From Alphaproteobacteria bacterium (lineage in GTDB: Bacteria; Pseudomonadota; Alphaproteobacteria; Rickettsiales; SXRF01): DNA of 64,000 nt. The position numbers were made by a program, and so were the translations under genes. The DNA is taken from NCBI GenBank assembly GCA_025362975.1, contig JANYES010000025.1, forward strand, positions 102,749 through 166,748, given 5' to 3'. The first letter of the stretch is position 1. Each line of letters opens with the position of its first letter. The notes under the pieces were generated by a model that saw nothing but the letters and a program-made list of their open reading frames with translations, was not told where the DNA came from and did no database searches. Positions 50,303 to 59,711 of this stretch are shown in pieces.

Positions 50303-51319
50303 ATGCAGATTTCCAGTTCACAACCCGAAGAATGGTTAAAAATTACGCCTTCGGGGCTGTATTGCGCCGCGGGCGATTTCATGATCGATCCGATGCGCCC
50401 CGCCGCGACCGCGCTTGTAACCCACGGGCACGCCGATCATGCGCGCCCAAGCAATGGGTTAGTCATCGCTACCCCCGGCACGCTGGCCATCATGAAAAGC
50501 CGTTACCGCGATCAGGCGGGCGAGCCAAGGCCGGTCGAATATAACCAGCCCATAGACGTCAATGGTGTGCAGGTGACGTTTATTCCCGCCGGGCATGTGC
50601 TGGGCAGCTCGCAGATTCTGCTGGAATTCGGCGGCAAGCGCGTCGTCGTTTCCGGCGATTACAAGCGCCGCGCCGACCCCACCTGCGAGGCTTTCGTGCC
50701 AACACCATGTGATGTGTTCATCACCGAAGCCACGTTCGGGCTACCGGTGTTCCGCCATCCGCCAGATGCGACGCAGGTGGTCAAAATTCTGGAAGCGCTG
50801 AAGCGCGAGCCGGAACGCTGCGTACTGGTGGGCGCGTATGCGCTGGGCAAATGCCAGCGCGTAATCAGCATGCTGCGTCAGGCCGGTTATCACGACACAA
50901 TTTACCTGCACGGCGCGGTGATTGGCTTATGCGAGGTCTACCAGCAACAAGGCGTGGATTTAGGTTCGCTCGCGCCAGTGCAGGATGTGGATAAGGTAGC
51001 ATTGCAAGGCAAGATCGTCATGGCTCCGCCTTCGGCACTCCACGACCGCTGGTCGCGCCGACTGCCGGACCCGATTACGGCGATGGCCTCCGGCTGGATG
51101 CTGATTCGCGCCCGCGCCCGCCAGAAGCTGGTGGAGCTGCCGCTGGTGATTTCCGACCATGCCGACTGGGATGAACTCACCCAGACCCTCAAAGATGTCG
51201 GCGCACCGGAAGTATGGGTGACGCACGGGCGCGAAGACGCGCTGGTCTACTGGGCGAAGAAAAACGGTTTCAAAGCCCGCCCCCTCGATCTCGAAGGCTA
51301 TGAAGACGAGGACGATTGA
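50303..51319 (+). CDS. ligase-associated DNA exonuclease (metallo-beta-lactamase fold)
   Basis: 338 residues. Metal-binding motif THGHADHA at about 40-47, SGDYKRRADPTCEAF and a late SDHADWDEL and VTHGRED, as in Artemis/SNM1-type and CPSF-like nucleases of the ligase-associated family. It trims DNA ends for the ligase. The stop overlaps the ligase start (TGATG). Confidence 0.9.
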   Translation: MQISSSQPEEWLKITPSGLYCAAGDFMIDPMRPAATALVTHGHADHARPSNGLVIATPGTLAIMKSRYRDQAGEPRPVEYNQPIDVNGVQVTFIPAGHVLGSSQILLEFGGKRVVVSGDYKRRADPTCEAFVPTPCDVFITEATFGLPVFRHPPDATQVVKILEALKREPERCVLVGAYALGKCQRVISMLRQAGYHDTIYLHGAVIGLCEVYQQQGVDLGSLAPVQDVDKVALQGKIVMAPPSALHDRWSRRLPDPITAMASGWMLIRARARQKLVELPLVISDHADWDELTQTLKDVGAPEVWVTHGREDALVYWAKKNGFKARPLDLEGYEDEDD

Positions 51320-52905
51320 TGCAGGATTTCGCCAAACTCCTCGATACCATGTCCACCACCGGCTCAACGCTTGCCAAGCGCCGCCTGATGGCCGATTATT
51401 TCAAAGCCACGCCCGACCCCGAGCGCGGCTGGGCGCTGGCGGCACTGGCAGGAACGCTGGTGTTTGCAACCGCAAAGCCCGGCGTTATCCGCGAGCTGAT
51501 TGCCAGCCGCGTCGACCCGGTGCTGTATGGGCTATCGCGCGATTATGTCGGGGACATGGCCGAAACCGTGTCGCTGATCTGGCCGGAAAGCAAGCTCGGC
51601 AACGCGCCGCTCACCTTAAGCCACGTGATCGCCACGCTTGACGACAGCGACCGCAAAACCCTCCAAGGCCATATCGCCCATTGGCTGGACACGCTCGACG
51701 CTGTCGGGCGCTGGGCGCTGCTGAAACTCATCACCGGCAATATCCGCATCGGCGTATCGGCGCGCCTTGCCAAAACGACCCTCGCCGATGCCTTTGGTAA
51801 GGAGGTCGACGAGATCGAACAACTCTGGCACGGCCTCGCCCCACCGTATGAATCGCTATTCGCATGGCTCGAAGGCAGGGCAGAAAAACCCGCGCAGGAA
51901 AACGTCGCCTATTTCATGCCGATGATGTTGTCACACCCGATTGAAGACGACGAGCTCGCCGCCCTCGACCTCAGCGCCTATCAGGTGGAGCTTAAATGGG
52001 ACGGTATCCGCGTACAGCTCGTGCGCGCTGGCGACAAGGTGGCCATGTATTCGCGTACCGGCGACGATATCAGCCATACCTTCCCCGACATGGTGGCCGC
52101 AGCGCTGAAAATCGACGAACCGCAATTCGTACTCGACGGCGAGCTGCTGACTAAAAGTGGCGATAACATCGCCTCCTTCAACGCGTTGCAGCAGCGGCTG
52201 AACCGAAAAACCGTCACGAGCGCCATGCTTAAAGACTCGCCCGCCCATATCCGGCTTTACGATATCCTCATTGATAACGGCGAGGACATTCGCGCCCTGC
52301 CCTTATCGCAACGCCGACAGCGCCTCGACGCTTGGTACGCGCGCCACGCGTCGCCTAGCATGGATATCTCCCCCGTGCTGGTGCTTGAAAATAAAGCGGC
52401 GCTGGAGAAAATACGCAACGACGCGCGCGAAAATCCGCAAAGCGGCGTCGAAGGCGTGATGATCAAAAAACTCGATAGCCCCTATATCGCGGGCCGCCCG
52501 CGCGGCCACTGGTTCAAATGGAAACGCAACACGCTGACGCTGGACTGCGTGTTGCTGTACGCCCAGCGCGGCAGCGGCAAGCGCTCGTCGTTTTATTCCG
52601 ATTACACGTTCGGCGTGTGGCAGGAAAGCGCGCTCGTGCCCGTCGGCAAAGCCTATTCCGGATTTACCGATGAAGAACTCGTCAAGCTCGACCGCTGGAT
52701 ACGCGGCAACACCGGCAACCGCTTCGGCCCCGTGCGCGAGGTCAAGCACGAGCTGGTGCTGGAAATCGAATTCGACTCCATCCACCGCTCGGCCCGCCAT
52801 AAATCCGGCGTCGCCATGCGCTATCCGCGCGTCCATCGCATTCGCTGGGACAAACCCGCCGCCGAGGCGGATACGCTGGAAAATGCGTTAGCGCTGGTGA
52901 CGTGA
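51319..52905 (+). CDS. ligB: ATP-dependent DNA ligase
   Basis: 528 residues from the ATG overlapping the exonuclease stop. N-terminal DNA-binding domain about 1-190; nucleotidyltransferase motif I ELKWDGIR with the AMP-accepting Lys, motif III DGELL, motif IV EGVMIKK, motif V WFKWKR; OB-fold about 415-528. Acts with the three other genes of the set. A bidirectional terminator follows. The symbol is tentative because naming of these ligases varies. Confidence 0.93.
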   Translation: MQDFAKLLDTMSTTGSTLAKRRLMADYFKATPDPERGWALAALAGTLVFATAKPGVIRELIASRVDPVLYGLSRDYVGDMAETVSLIWPESKLGNAPLTLSHVIATLDDSDRKTLQGHIAHWLDTLDAVGRWALLKLITGNIRIGVSARLAKTTLADAFGKEVDEIEQLWHGLAPPYESLFAWLEGRAEKPAQENVAYFMPMMLSHPIEDDELAALDLSAYQVELKWDGIRVQLVRAGDKVAMYSRTGDDISHTFPDMVAAALKIDEPQFVLDGELLTKSGDNIASFNALQQRLNRKTVTSAMLKDSPAHIRLYDILIDNGEDIRALPLSQRRQRLDAWYARHASPSMDISPVLVLENKAALEKIRNDARENPQSGVEGVMIKKLDSPYIAGRPRGHWFKWKRNTLTLDCVLLYAQRGSGKRSSFYSDYTFGVWQESALVPVGKAYSGFTDEELVKLDRWIRGNTGNRFGPVREVKHELVLEIEFDSIHRSARHKSGVAMRYPRVHRIRWDKPAAEADTLENALALVT

Positions 52906-52910
52906 ACCCA

Positions 52911-52947
52911 AAAAAAGGCCATCCCTTTATCAAGGATGGCCTTTTTT
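52911..52947. terminator. bidirectional rho-independent terminator
   Basis: AAAAAAGGCCATCC/GGATGGCCTTTTTT, 9-base loop, between the convergent ligase and SYLF genes. Confidence 0.92.
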
Positions 52948-52959
52948 CAGGCGAGATGA

Positions 52960-53511
52960 TTACGGATTACGAACGCGGGAGATTTTGGTGCCTTCGATGC
53001 TCAGGCTAGCCATCAACCCCTGCTGGTCGAAGATAAAGGCATAGGCGTCGTCTTTAAGCGTGGTTGAAGAAAGGTTCTTCGCAACGCCTTCATTCACCAG
53101 CACCACAGTCGGGCCGACGCCGATTTCCCAGCCATGCGTTTCGTGAATGTATTTAACGGCTTTATCGTTCATCAGGAACACGACATAACCGTATGACTGC
53201 GCGCCAGCCTGCCAGCCGAAGGAAGCGGTGATGGAATTATAATAGCCATCCAGCTTATCGCCTTGCCTCAATACACCTTCACCGTAAGCGCCGCCGAAAA
53301 CAAGACCGGCTTTCACGATATTAGGGAAAATAAGCACCGCCTTCGCCTGCTTGGCAACCTCGGCGGCAAGAGAGTTATTTTTAGTCAGCATGTGTAGGGC
53401 CTGATCGGAATCCTTAGTCAGATCGTCAGCGCTTACAGCGAACGCGCTGCTGGAAAACAAAGCGCATGTTCCAATAACAAGCGCCAGAAGAAGGGGTTTG
53501 AGGGGTTTCAT
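52960..53511 (-). CDS. secreted SYLF-domain lipid-binding protein (Ysc84-like)
   Basis: 183 residues with TGGAG 7 bases before the ATG. Signal peptide ends AFA-VS. SYLF features: KQAKAVLIFPNIVKAGLVFGGAYGEGVL, YYNSITASFGWQAGAQSYG, VGVGP-type WEIGVGPTVVLV, and YAFIFDQQGLMASLSIEGTKI. These bind phosphoinositides or other lipids. Last gene of ordinary composition before the low-GC island. Confidence 0.9.
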   Translation of the reverse strand: MKPLKPLLLALVIGTCALFSSSAFAVSADDLTKDSDQALHMLTKNNSLAAEVAKQAKAVLIFPNIVKAGLVFGGAYGEGVLRQGDKLDGYYNSITASFGWQAGAQSYGYVVFLMNDKAVKYIHETHGWEIGVGPTVVLVNEGVAKNLSSTTLKDDAYAFIFDQQGLMASLSIEGTKISRVRNP

Positions 53512-53936
53512 TGTAGTACTCCATTGTGTTTTACGTGGCCGGGCTTCCGGTTGTGTAAGACGTTAGGAGGGGTGGTGTAATAAAGCTATGTGGAAGGGAT
53601 GAATCGCAAAATTTTTAAGATCGCGACAATGATAATTAATGGCTTTTTATTACTTTCAGTATGTGCTGCTCTTTAGTTTTACAATCATGCTGTGTGTAAG
53701 GAAAAAGCTTATTATAAATATCGTTTAGTTCTATTTCTGAATAAATAGGATTTTGAATATGTGAGCTGCACCCCTCGTCTAGACCAGCAACCGGGGTAAT
53801 TTAAGGTCCGATGGAATCACCCCGTTCCATATTTATACTACCACTTATGGTTGTGGTTCCTGTGGAGATGTGTGTAACTGCGAGCGGAGCGCGTCCACAA
53901 TGCGCAGGCGTACCTCGCAGTTATCAATATCCACTT
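53512..53936. other. AT-rich intergenic region at island border
   Basis: 425 bases with clearly lower GC than the ligase cluster. A plus-strand frame at 53811-54035 overlaps the next gene antisense and has no ribosome site. No hairpin of note. It marks the left edge of the low-GC block. Confidence 0.5.
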
Positions 53937-54383
53937 TCATTCCGCATATTTGCAGGCTCCGGTACTTTTAGGTTGATTTCCGCAAAATCCATCCGTTCTG
54001 ACTTCACAAGCAATACAGCACGGCGCTTCTTTTAATGAATCCCTTGTACCCGAATGATGTAATAAGCATCCATGTGCATCGGGTTTTATCTCGCATTTCC
54101 CTTTGTTGCATCCAATATAGCTGGGCTGTTCTGTTGAAAAATTTACACAGTTCATCCGCATATTTTCATACTGAAAATATTTTTCTGCATCACTGGCTTT
54201 TACTTTATTGACCACGCGCCAACCACCGCACTCTGCGTGTACTACTGTACAGTCTGCGGCTTGCGAGCAAGTATAAAACTCAGGATGAGACTCACTTCTA
54301 TCCGCAGCATAAACCGCAAATGGAATCAACAGTGCTGCAAATAAAATAAAGGTACGCAAACTCTCTCCTACAAGATTAGCCAA
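53937..54383 (-). CDS. secreted Cys-rich hypothetical protein
   Basis: 148 residues. Signal peptide (FILFAALLIPFAVYA-AD). Mature part has 12 or so Cys: YTCSQAADCTVVHAECGGW, MRMNCVNF, YIGCNKGKCEIKP, HGCLLHH, and CCIACEVRTDGFCGNQ. The first half (CSQAADCTVV ... CNKGKCEI) is a pattern seen in secreted bacterial proteins; the last third differs in style and may be a later addition or frame change. Low GC, probably acquired. No ribosome site is evident. Confidence 0.65.
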   Translation of the reverse strand: MANLVGESLRTFILFAALLIPFAVYAADRSESHPEFYTCSQAADCTVVHAECGGWRVVNKVKASDAEKYFQYENMRMNCVNFSTEQPSYIGCNKGKCEIKPDAHGCLLHHSGTRDSLKEAPCCIACEVRTDGFCGNQPKSTGACKYAE

Positions 54384-54518
54384 TACGTTGAATTTTAGAA
54401 AATTGGCGGTGCGTAGCGAACGAGTTTCGAACCTTTGCTCCGCATTGCCTGCTAATTGTGCAGCATAAAATCAACTGCACCAATAGCTGTATCATAAAAA
54501 GACTGGCCGCGTGAATAA

Positions 54519-55718
54519 TCACTGCAGACGAAATTTGGCTTTAGCCTCCTTTACTGCATTTAAAGCTTCCGGCGTGCCAATCTTTTGTAAAGCTTCTAAA
54601 GCCACTTCCCGATATCCTTTATGTGAAAAAAATTCATCAATGGCTTTTTTGCGAAGCGAGGGCACAGTTAGCTGTGCTTTTGATCCAAAATCGCCAGTTG
54701 TTTTAATAAGATCAAACAGCCCGCCTTTCATTCCGTCAGCGATGCCGCCGCTGCTAGGATAGCAATCAATGGTTTTGGTTATGGCTGGCATAATCAAATC
54801 CGCATATTGCTTTTGAACAGAGAAAGCCATAAGTATTGGTTTATGCAGTGGATTATAAGCCATTGCACTATTACAATGTTCGGCTTCCTGCATCCAATAG
54901 CTTGCCAATATTTTTAAGTCTTGCTCTCCAAATGAGTCGTAATGCCGCAAATAATTTACGGCCAATTCTTGTAATTTTGTATTGCAGCAAGATTCCGATT
55001 TTAACAACTCTTCTTTATAGGTCTTAAGTACACGGGAATCTTTAGGTGCAATGGCGCTGAGCGCCTGAAAAGCCGCATCACGGACGTCATTGCCACGATC
55101 TTTGGTGTGCTGAATTAAAGCAGGCACCGCATCGCTTGCGACATGACCAATCTTTGCAAGCGTATCAAATACTTCTCGAAAACTATAGGAATTAGGTAAA
55201 GCACGCTTCTCTATCAACGCCTGTGCATAATCTACAGGACTAAATCCTTCAATATAACGCATCAGCATGGGTACAGCAGGTGCTGCTGTTTCCCCCATGC
55301 TAGCCATTACTTTCAGAGAATAATTCCTAAGATTACCTTGCCAACCATCACGCATATACTTATTAGCCTCAAAGAACTCTATTGTAATAGGCAGAGCTTC
55401 TTTAGCTTTCGGGCCAAGTTGAGCGAATATCTCAAAAATTAGAGGCTGAATCTCATTATTAGTACCGTAACACTCGTGAGTATTGCATCTTGGCGGCTGT
55501 TCTTTTTCTTTGAGCATCTTTATCAATGCAGGCACTGCCGGTGCGGCATCGTCACCAAGCTTTTTTAGCTCAGCAAGCGATTGGAGGCGTGTCTCCCCAT
55601 CTTTTGCCGACAATCCGCGTATCAATGAATCCATGTCGGCTGCCAAGGCATTGGATAAGCCACTCACTATCCAAAAAGCAAAAAATAAGAAAAGAGGGCT
55701 TCGAGCGGAACTAACCAT
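54519..55718 (-). CDS. secreted HEAT-repeat protein
   Basis: 399 residues. Signal peptide to NALA-AD at about 27. At least six HEAT-like repeats, with APAVPALIKML, APAVPMLMRYI, SDAVPALIQHT, VRDAAFQALSAI and the last VALEALQKIGTPEALNAV. It carries Cys pairs (RCNTHEC, ESCCN), so it is a periplasmic scaffold that binds an unknown partner. Low GC; start site lacks a good ribosome site. Confidence 0.78.
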   Translation of the reverse strand: MVSSARSPLFLFFAFWIVSGLSNALAADMDSLIRGLSAKDGETRLQSLAELKKLGDDAAPAVPALIKMLKEKEQPPRCNTHECYGTNNEIQPLIFEIFAQLGPKAKEALPITIEFFEANKYMRDGWQGNLRNYSLKVMASMGETAAPAVPMLMRYIEGFSPVDYAQALIEKRALPNSYSFREVFDTLAKIGHVASDAVPALIQHTKDRGNDVRDAAFQALSAIAPKDSRVLKTYKEELLKSESCCNTKLQELAVNYLRHYDSFGEQDLKILASYWMQEAEHCNSAMAYNPLHKPILMAFSVQKQYADLIMPAITKTIDCYPSSGGIADGMKGGLFDLIKTTGDFGSKAQLTVPSLRKKAIDEFFSHKGYREVALEALQKIGTPEALNAVKEAKAKFRLQ

Positions 55719-55829
55719 AATTTACCACAGGAGCCAAATGAGATTCAAACTTCGAGAAGTTCAGTAATACAGTTGGATAACTATTTCACAATCGAATAAT
55801 AGCTGTTTTCAAACCTAATGACCGGCAGG

Positions 55830-55887
55830 CTGAGATTCGAACCCAAGATTCAAATCTGTTTTGTATCAAATGGCGGTGGAGGGACTC
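55830..55887 (-). other. tRNA 3'-end-like fragments, possible att remnant
   Basis: Minus strand 55846-55830 reads TTGGGTTCGAATCTCAG, the form of a T-arm, and 55887-55871 reads GAGTCCCTCCACCGCCA, the form of a tRNA 3' end with CCA. Neither has a matching 5' acceptor half nearby, and the second has no TTCGA before it, so no complete tRNA is present. Integrases target such sequences. The rest of 55719-56115 holds no gene that I can see. Confidence 0.35.
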
Positions 55888-56115
55888 TGTAGCGATCGCC
55901 GCTCCGCTACCCCCTTCGCTGTTATACCGGGAAAATACAGGGATTCTACTTAATTATGACCCACCACAAGATCACTCATTATGAAATGGTCTTGTTATTA
56001 TAGCGACTTAAAGTGCGAATTCCCTAAACATTTAACAGGCAAAAATTTTGCCGTTACAGGGATGCTATTTTGCAGAATAGGGAAATATTCAAATCTTATC
56101 AGGAGATAAGCTAGT

Positions 56116-56661
56116 TTAGTGATTGCAGTGCGCGCCATGTACATGAGGTATGGGCCCGAGGCGCTTCTGCTTTTCCATTTTCCGCTTCAAAATATCGCGC
56201 TTCATGGGCGACAGGTAATCCATGAATGTCCTGCCGTCGAGATAATCGATCTCATGCTGGAGGCATATGGATAGCAGCCCTGCCGCACGCAATGTCTGGG
56301 GCATGCCATGCTCGTCAAGGTAGGAAACCGTAACTTCAACCGAGCGCGTTACCTGAGCGGACACGCCGAGGAATGTGATGGACGATTCTTCCATTGTAGT
56401 CGTTTCCGCTGAGCGTTCAGTGATGACCGGATTCACCATCCTGTAGCAATGCGCCGCTCCGGTTTCATCCGTCAGATCCACCACTACGAGCCGCTGGGTC
56501 AATCCCACCATCGGTGCACCAATACCTATGGCATGGTATGCATGGAGCGTTGCCATCATCGCATCGAGGGTTGCTAGGACGGAGTCATCCACCTTCGTTA
56601 CCTCTGTGCAGATGGTTTTATAAATTGGATCAGGAGCAAGTACTAGTTCCAGTACATTCAT
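56116..56661 (-). CDS. peptide deformylase homologue lacking the metal-ligand Cys
   Basis: 181 residues from the ATG at 56661 (GGTGG about 9 bases upstream). Deformylase motif III is intact (QHEIDYLDG, two His and Glu). Motif I is altered to GIGIGAPMVGL (normally GxGLAAPQ), and motif II, normally EGCLS, reads EESSITF, so the Cys that binds the metal is Ser. Formyl-peptide hydrolysis is therefore doubtful. The C-terminal tail ends HVHGAHCNH, which could offer other metal ligands. It may be a sensor, a decoy or a changed hydrolase. Lies in the island beside the helicase-nuclease gene, divergent from it. Confidence 0.8.
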   Translation of the reverse strand: MNVLELVLAPDPIYKTICTEVTKVDDSVLATLDAMMATLHAYHAIGIGAPMVGLTQRLVVVDLTDETGAAHCYRMVNPVITERSAETTTMEESSITFLGVSAQVTRSVEVTVSYLDEHGMPQTLRAAGLLSICLQHEIDYLDGRTFMDYLSPMKRDILKRKMEKQKRLGPIPHVHGAHCNH

Positions 56662-56909
56662 AAAAATTTCCACCTTCAAAAATGGCTAATTTATTGCATA
56701 TACATTGGTAACTTGGCCAGAAAATCCACCAAAGCAACAGGAACTATTGCTATTAAACAAAGAATTTAATGTACCTAACAGAGAATAAATGCAGAGGATT
56801 CAATGGTAAGATTATATTCCTACATTGCGAAGGCATTGTAACAAAACATTAATTGTAAATGAGATGCTTTGTCGCCTAGAGTGGCTTCGCAACCTTCTGC
56901 CATAATCAA

Positions 56910-59666
56910 ATGCCTAATACCGCAACCGTACAAAAGCCCATGCAAGAAACTGAGGACGACTGGCTAAAAGACTATATCGGCTTTCTTGGAGAGTATGCTG
57001 CCGAACAGAAAAAGAAGGGCAAAAGGAAACATGAGCTCAAAAATGGCGAACGGATTCTGGCTGAATCGGGCACCAGCCTATATCGCTTCAAGAAACGATT
57101 TCAATTAAACGATAATGAGCAATTGACCTTTATTCTGCATGGGGAAGAAATTGATGCGGGGGTGGTCTCCAACGAAGACTTATTCATTACAATCCGATTA
57201 CCAGAAGATTTAGGACCACGTCTCGATAAGATAATCCTGCAAACAGATTCCAGCGAGCTATCCTTGATGCTCAAAAAACGGCTGGAGGAAGTGGCTAATA
57301 AGGAATATTTTTTTAATCGTGACCTGGTTGATCGTCTTCTGAACGGGGATGTACCGCAGACCATAGACTCCGTTCCTGTCACTGTGCCAACGTCAGATCC
57401 CCTCTCTGCCGAGCAATACCAAGCAGTTCAAAGCGCTTCGGGTCAGGACGTTCTATTTCTGTGGGGGCCGCCCGGAACTGGCAAAACTAAGACTCTGGCT
57501 TCCATTGTCCTCAGCCATTACAAGGCTGGACGACGGGTACTATTAGTCTCCAATACCAACCTCGCTGTAGATGAGCTTTTACATAGATTCTGCCAGCTGC
57601 TTGACGATGATGCAGGCTTGAAGTCCGGGCATATCTTGCGCATCGGTGCTGCCTCTGATCCTAAACTCCTCACAGAATTTGGTGATACGGTTATCCCTAA
57701 AAATGTGGCTGCTAGAATTACTGCGGGTCTCCAGCATGAGCGCCAGGAGTTAAATAAACAGCAGGAAGAATTACGGAAAGAGTTGGGTCATCTGGCATTG
57801 CAGTTAGAAACTATTAAACAGCACCGTCAATTGATTGAAGAAATTAATACGCTTACAGTTCAACGGGATGAATTCTGGTTAAAAATTAATGCCTCAGAAG
57901 CGGTTTATCTGCAGAATTGCCAGTATCAGCACTCACGTAATGAAGTAATCCAAAAGCGTTCCTCCAGTAAACTACGTGTTCTTTTGGGCTCTAGCACTGA
58001 AAAAATGAAACGGGAAGCCGCTGAAAACGAGACCAAACTAAAATCACATCAGGAAAAACTTCAAGGCAATCGCGATAAGTTGGGGCAAACCAACCGGAAC
58101 CTCAAGGCACTGGAACTAAGAAAAGAAAAAATTACCCCACAGCTGCCCCCGGAGACGAATGCCGAGCTAGAAAACAAACAGGCTGTTAGCAGTAAAAAAT
58201 TGCAGGAGACCGCAGATCGCATAACTCAGATCGATCGGGAGTTAAAAGGCGCTGAATTCCGCCTTATTAAAGAGGCGCGGGTATTAGCAGCCAATGCCAC
58301 GAAAATAGCCCATTCGCATAAGAATTTTCATAACTTTGATACTGTGATTATCGATGAAGCTTCGATGCTGTTATTACCCACTTGCTGTTTTGTAGCAGGA
58401 TTAGCAAAAACCAGCGTCGTGATTGGCGGCGACTTCCGGCAACTTGGTCCTATCGTTGAGTCAAAGAATGGCGCGCTTAGAAAGAATCTAGGTACGGATA
58501 TCTTCCACCAGGCCGGAATGCATCATGCGATACGAACCGGGCATAAGGGTATCACCATGCTGCCTACTCAGCACCGCATGGTTCCACCTATCGGTCAGAT
58601 GATCGGCCAGATATTTTACGATAATCTTCTGAAGCACGGCAAACCACAAGGGACACCCTTATTGTCAGCCCCTTTTGCACATCCCATCATCTTGATTGAT
58701 ACCGGCCCCCTGCTCCCTAGGACGGAATTTAGAGACGGTTCCGCATATACCATTTTACACGGATTGCTGATTCAGGAACTCTGCTCGAAGTGGATAGCCC
58801 AGGGATGTCGGCCCAGCGACATTGGGATTGCTACACCGTATCGCTCACAGGTAGCGGTGATGAAAGACTTCTTTAAAACTACGACCGGCGTGGAATGTGG
58901 CACAGCACACACTTACCAGGGCAAGCAGAAGCGCGTTATGATTATTGATACCGTGGAATGCAGCGGCACCGGTTTAGGCTTTTTCCTACGCGAAACCCGG
59001 CAGGATGAAGAAGGAGCGCGGCTTTTCAACGTACTTTTCTCCCGGTCACAGGACCACCTCATTGTCCTGGCCGATTTGCAGCATCTTACCAATCGCCTCG
59101 ATAAGGATTCATTGCTGCGTCAGGCTCTAGATTACATTCAGGAACATGGGCAGGTGATTCCCGCCAGCGATCTCCTATCCGTGGCGGATTTACGCCATAT
59201 GGTCCATACTGATGAGGATATGATTTCTGCTTCCCGCGATATTGTGAATATCACCCAAGAGCACTATTATGAATATTTAGAAGCAGATATCCGCAATGCC
59301 AAGGACCGCCTGATTATTTATTCTGGCTACATCACGCTCAATAGAACCAGCAAGCTGATGGCATCACTCATAGAATGCGCCAGACGCGGCACAGCTGTTA
59401 CCTGCATTGTACCGCCGATAGGAGAGCTAAAACAGCCTCATATGATACAAAGTGCCGAAGAGGCACTGAATATGCTTAACGATAGCCTAATTGCTGTGAA
59501 GCACTGCCCTAATAATCACAAGAAACTTGTTTATATTGATGACCGTATTGTGTGGAATGGCAGTCTTAATACGTTATCTCATAAAGATATGAATGAGGTT
59601 ATGACCCGTATCGATTCAACGGTAAACGCACGAGTTATCGCAAAATTATTTGGTCTGAATGATTAA
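56910..59666 (+). CDS. SF1 (UPF1-like) helicase fused to phospholipase D nuclease; Mokosh type II-like
   Basis: 918 residues. N-terminal 160 residues are charged and unassigned; Walker A GPPGTGKTKT at about 185; a long coiled coil of about 275-470 lies inside the helicase; Walker B DEAS at about 480, GGDFRQLGPIV (motif III), AHTYQGKQKRVMIID (motif V) and NVLFSRSQDHLIVL (motif VI). The C-terminal 130 residues carry one HKD motif, HKKLVYIDDRIVWNGSLN at about 869. A superfamily 1 RNA-type helicase fused to a PLD nuclease is the architecture of the MkoC protein of Mokosh type II anti-phage systems; homology to MkoC itself was not tested. Lies in a low-GC island. Confidence 0.85.
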   Translation: MPNTATVQKPMQETEDDWLKDYIGFLGEYAAEQKKKGKRKHELKNGERILAESGTSLYRFKKRFQLNDNEQLTFILHGEEIDAGVVSNEDLFITIRLPEDLGPRLDKIILQTDSSELSLMLKKRLEEVANKEYFFNRDLVDRLLNGDVPQTIDSVPVTVPTSDPLSAEQYQAVQSASGQDVLFLWGPPGTGKTKTLASIVLSHYKAGRRVLLVSNTNLAVDELLHRFCQLLDDDAGLKSGHILRIGAASDPKLLTEFGDTVIPKNVAARITAGLQHERQELNKQQEELRKELGHLALQLETIKQHRQLIEEINTLTVQRDEFWLKINASEAVYLQNCQYQHSRNEVIQKRSSSKLRVLLGSSTEKMKREAAENETKLKSHQEKLQGNRDKLGQTNRNLKALELRKEKITPQLPPETNAELENKQAVSSKKLQETADRITQIDRELKGAEFRLIKEARVLAANATKIAHSHKNFHNFDTVIIDEASMLLLPTCCFVAGLAKTSVVIGGDFRQLGPIVESKNGALRKNLGTDIFHQAGMHHAIRTGHKGITMLPTQHRMVPPIGQMIGQIFYDNLLKHGKPQGTPLLSAPFAHPIILIDTGPLLPRTEFRDGSAYTILHGLLIQELCSKWIAQGCRPSDIGIATPYRSQVAVMKDFFKTTTGVECGTAHTYQGKQKRVMIIDTVECSGTGLGFFLRETRQDEEGARLFNVLFSRSQDHLIVLADLQHLTNRLDKDSLLRQALDYIQEHGQVIPASDLLSVADLRHMVHTDEDMISASRDIVNITQEHYYEYLEADIRNAKDRLIIYSGYITLNRTSKLMASLIECARRGTAVTCIVPPIGELKQPHMIQSAEEALNMLNDSLIAVKHCPNNHKKLVYIDDRIVWNGSLNTLSHKDMNEVMTRIDSTVNARVIAKLFGLND

Positions 59667-59711
59667 TAATTTTGGCGTGCCGGGTATTCATCCACCTAGT
59701 ATGCTTCCCCT

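Noticed and set aside
53811..54035. Plus-strand 74-codon frame
   Set aside because: No ribosome site, lies largely antisense to the better supported secreted Cys-rich gene, and has no recognisable features.
55820..55960. Complete tRNA gene
   Set aside because: Only T-arm and 3'-end like pieces are present; no matching 5' acceptor strand or anticodon arm could be placed.
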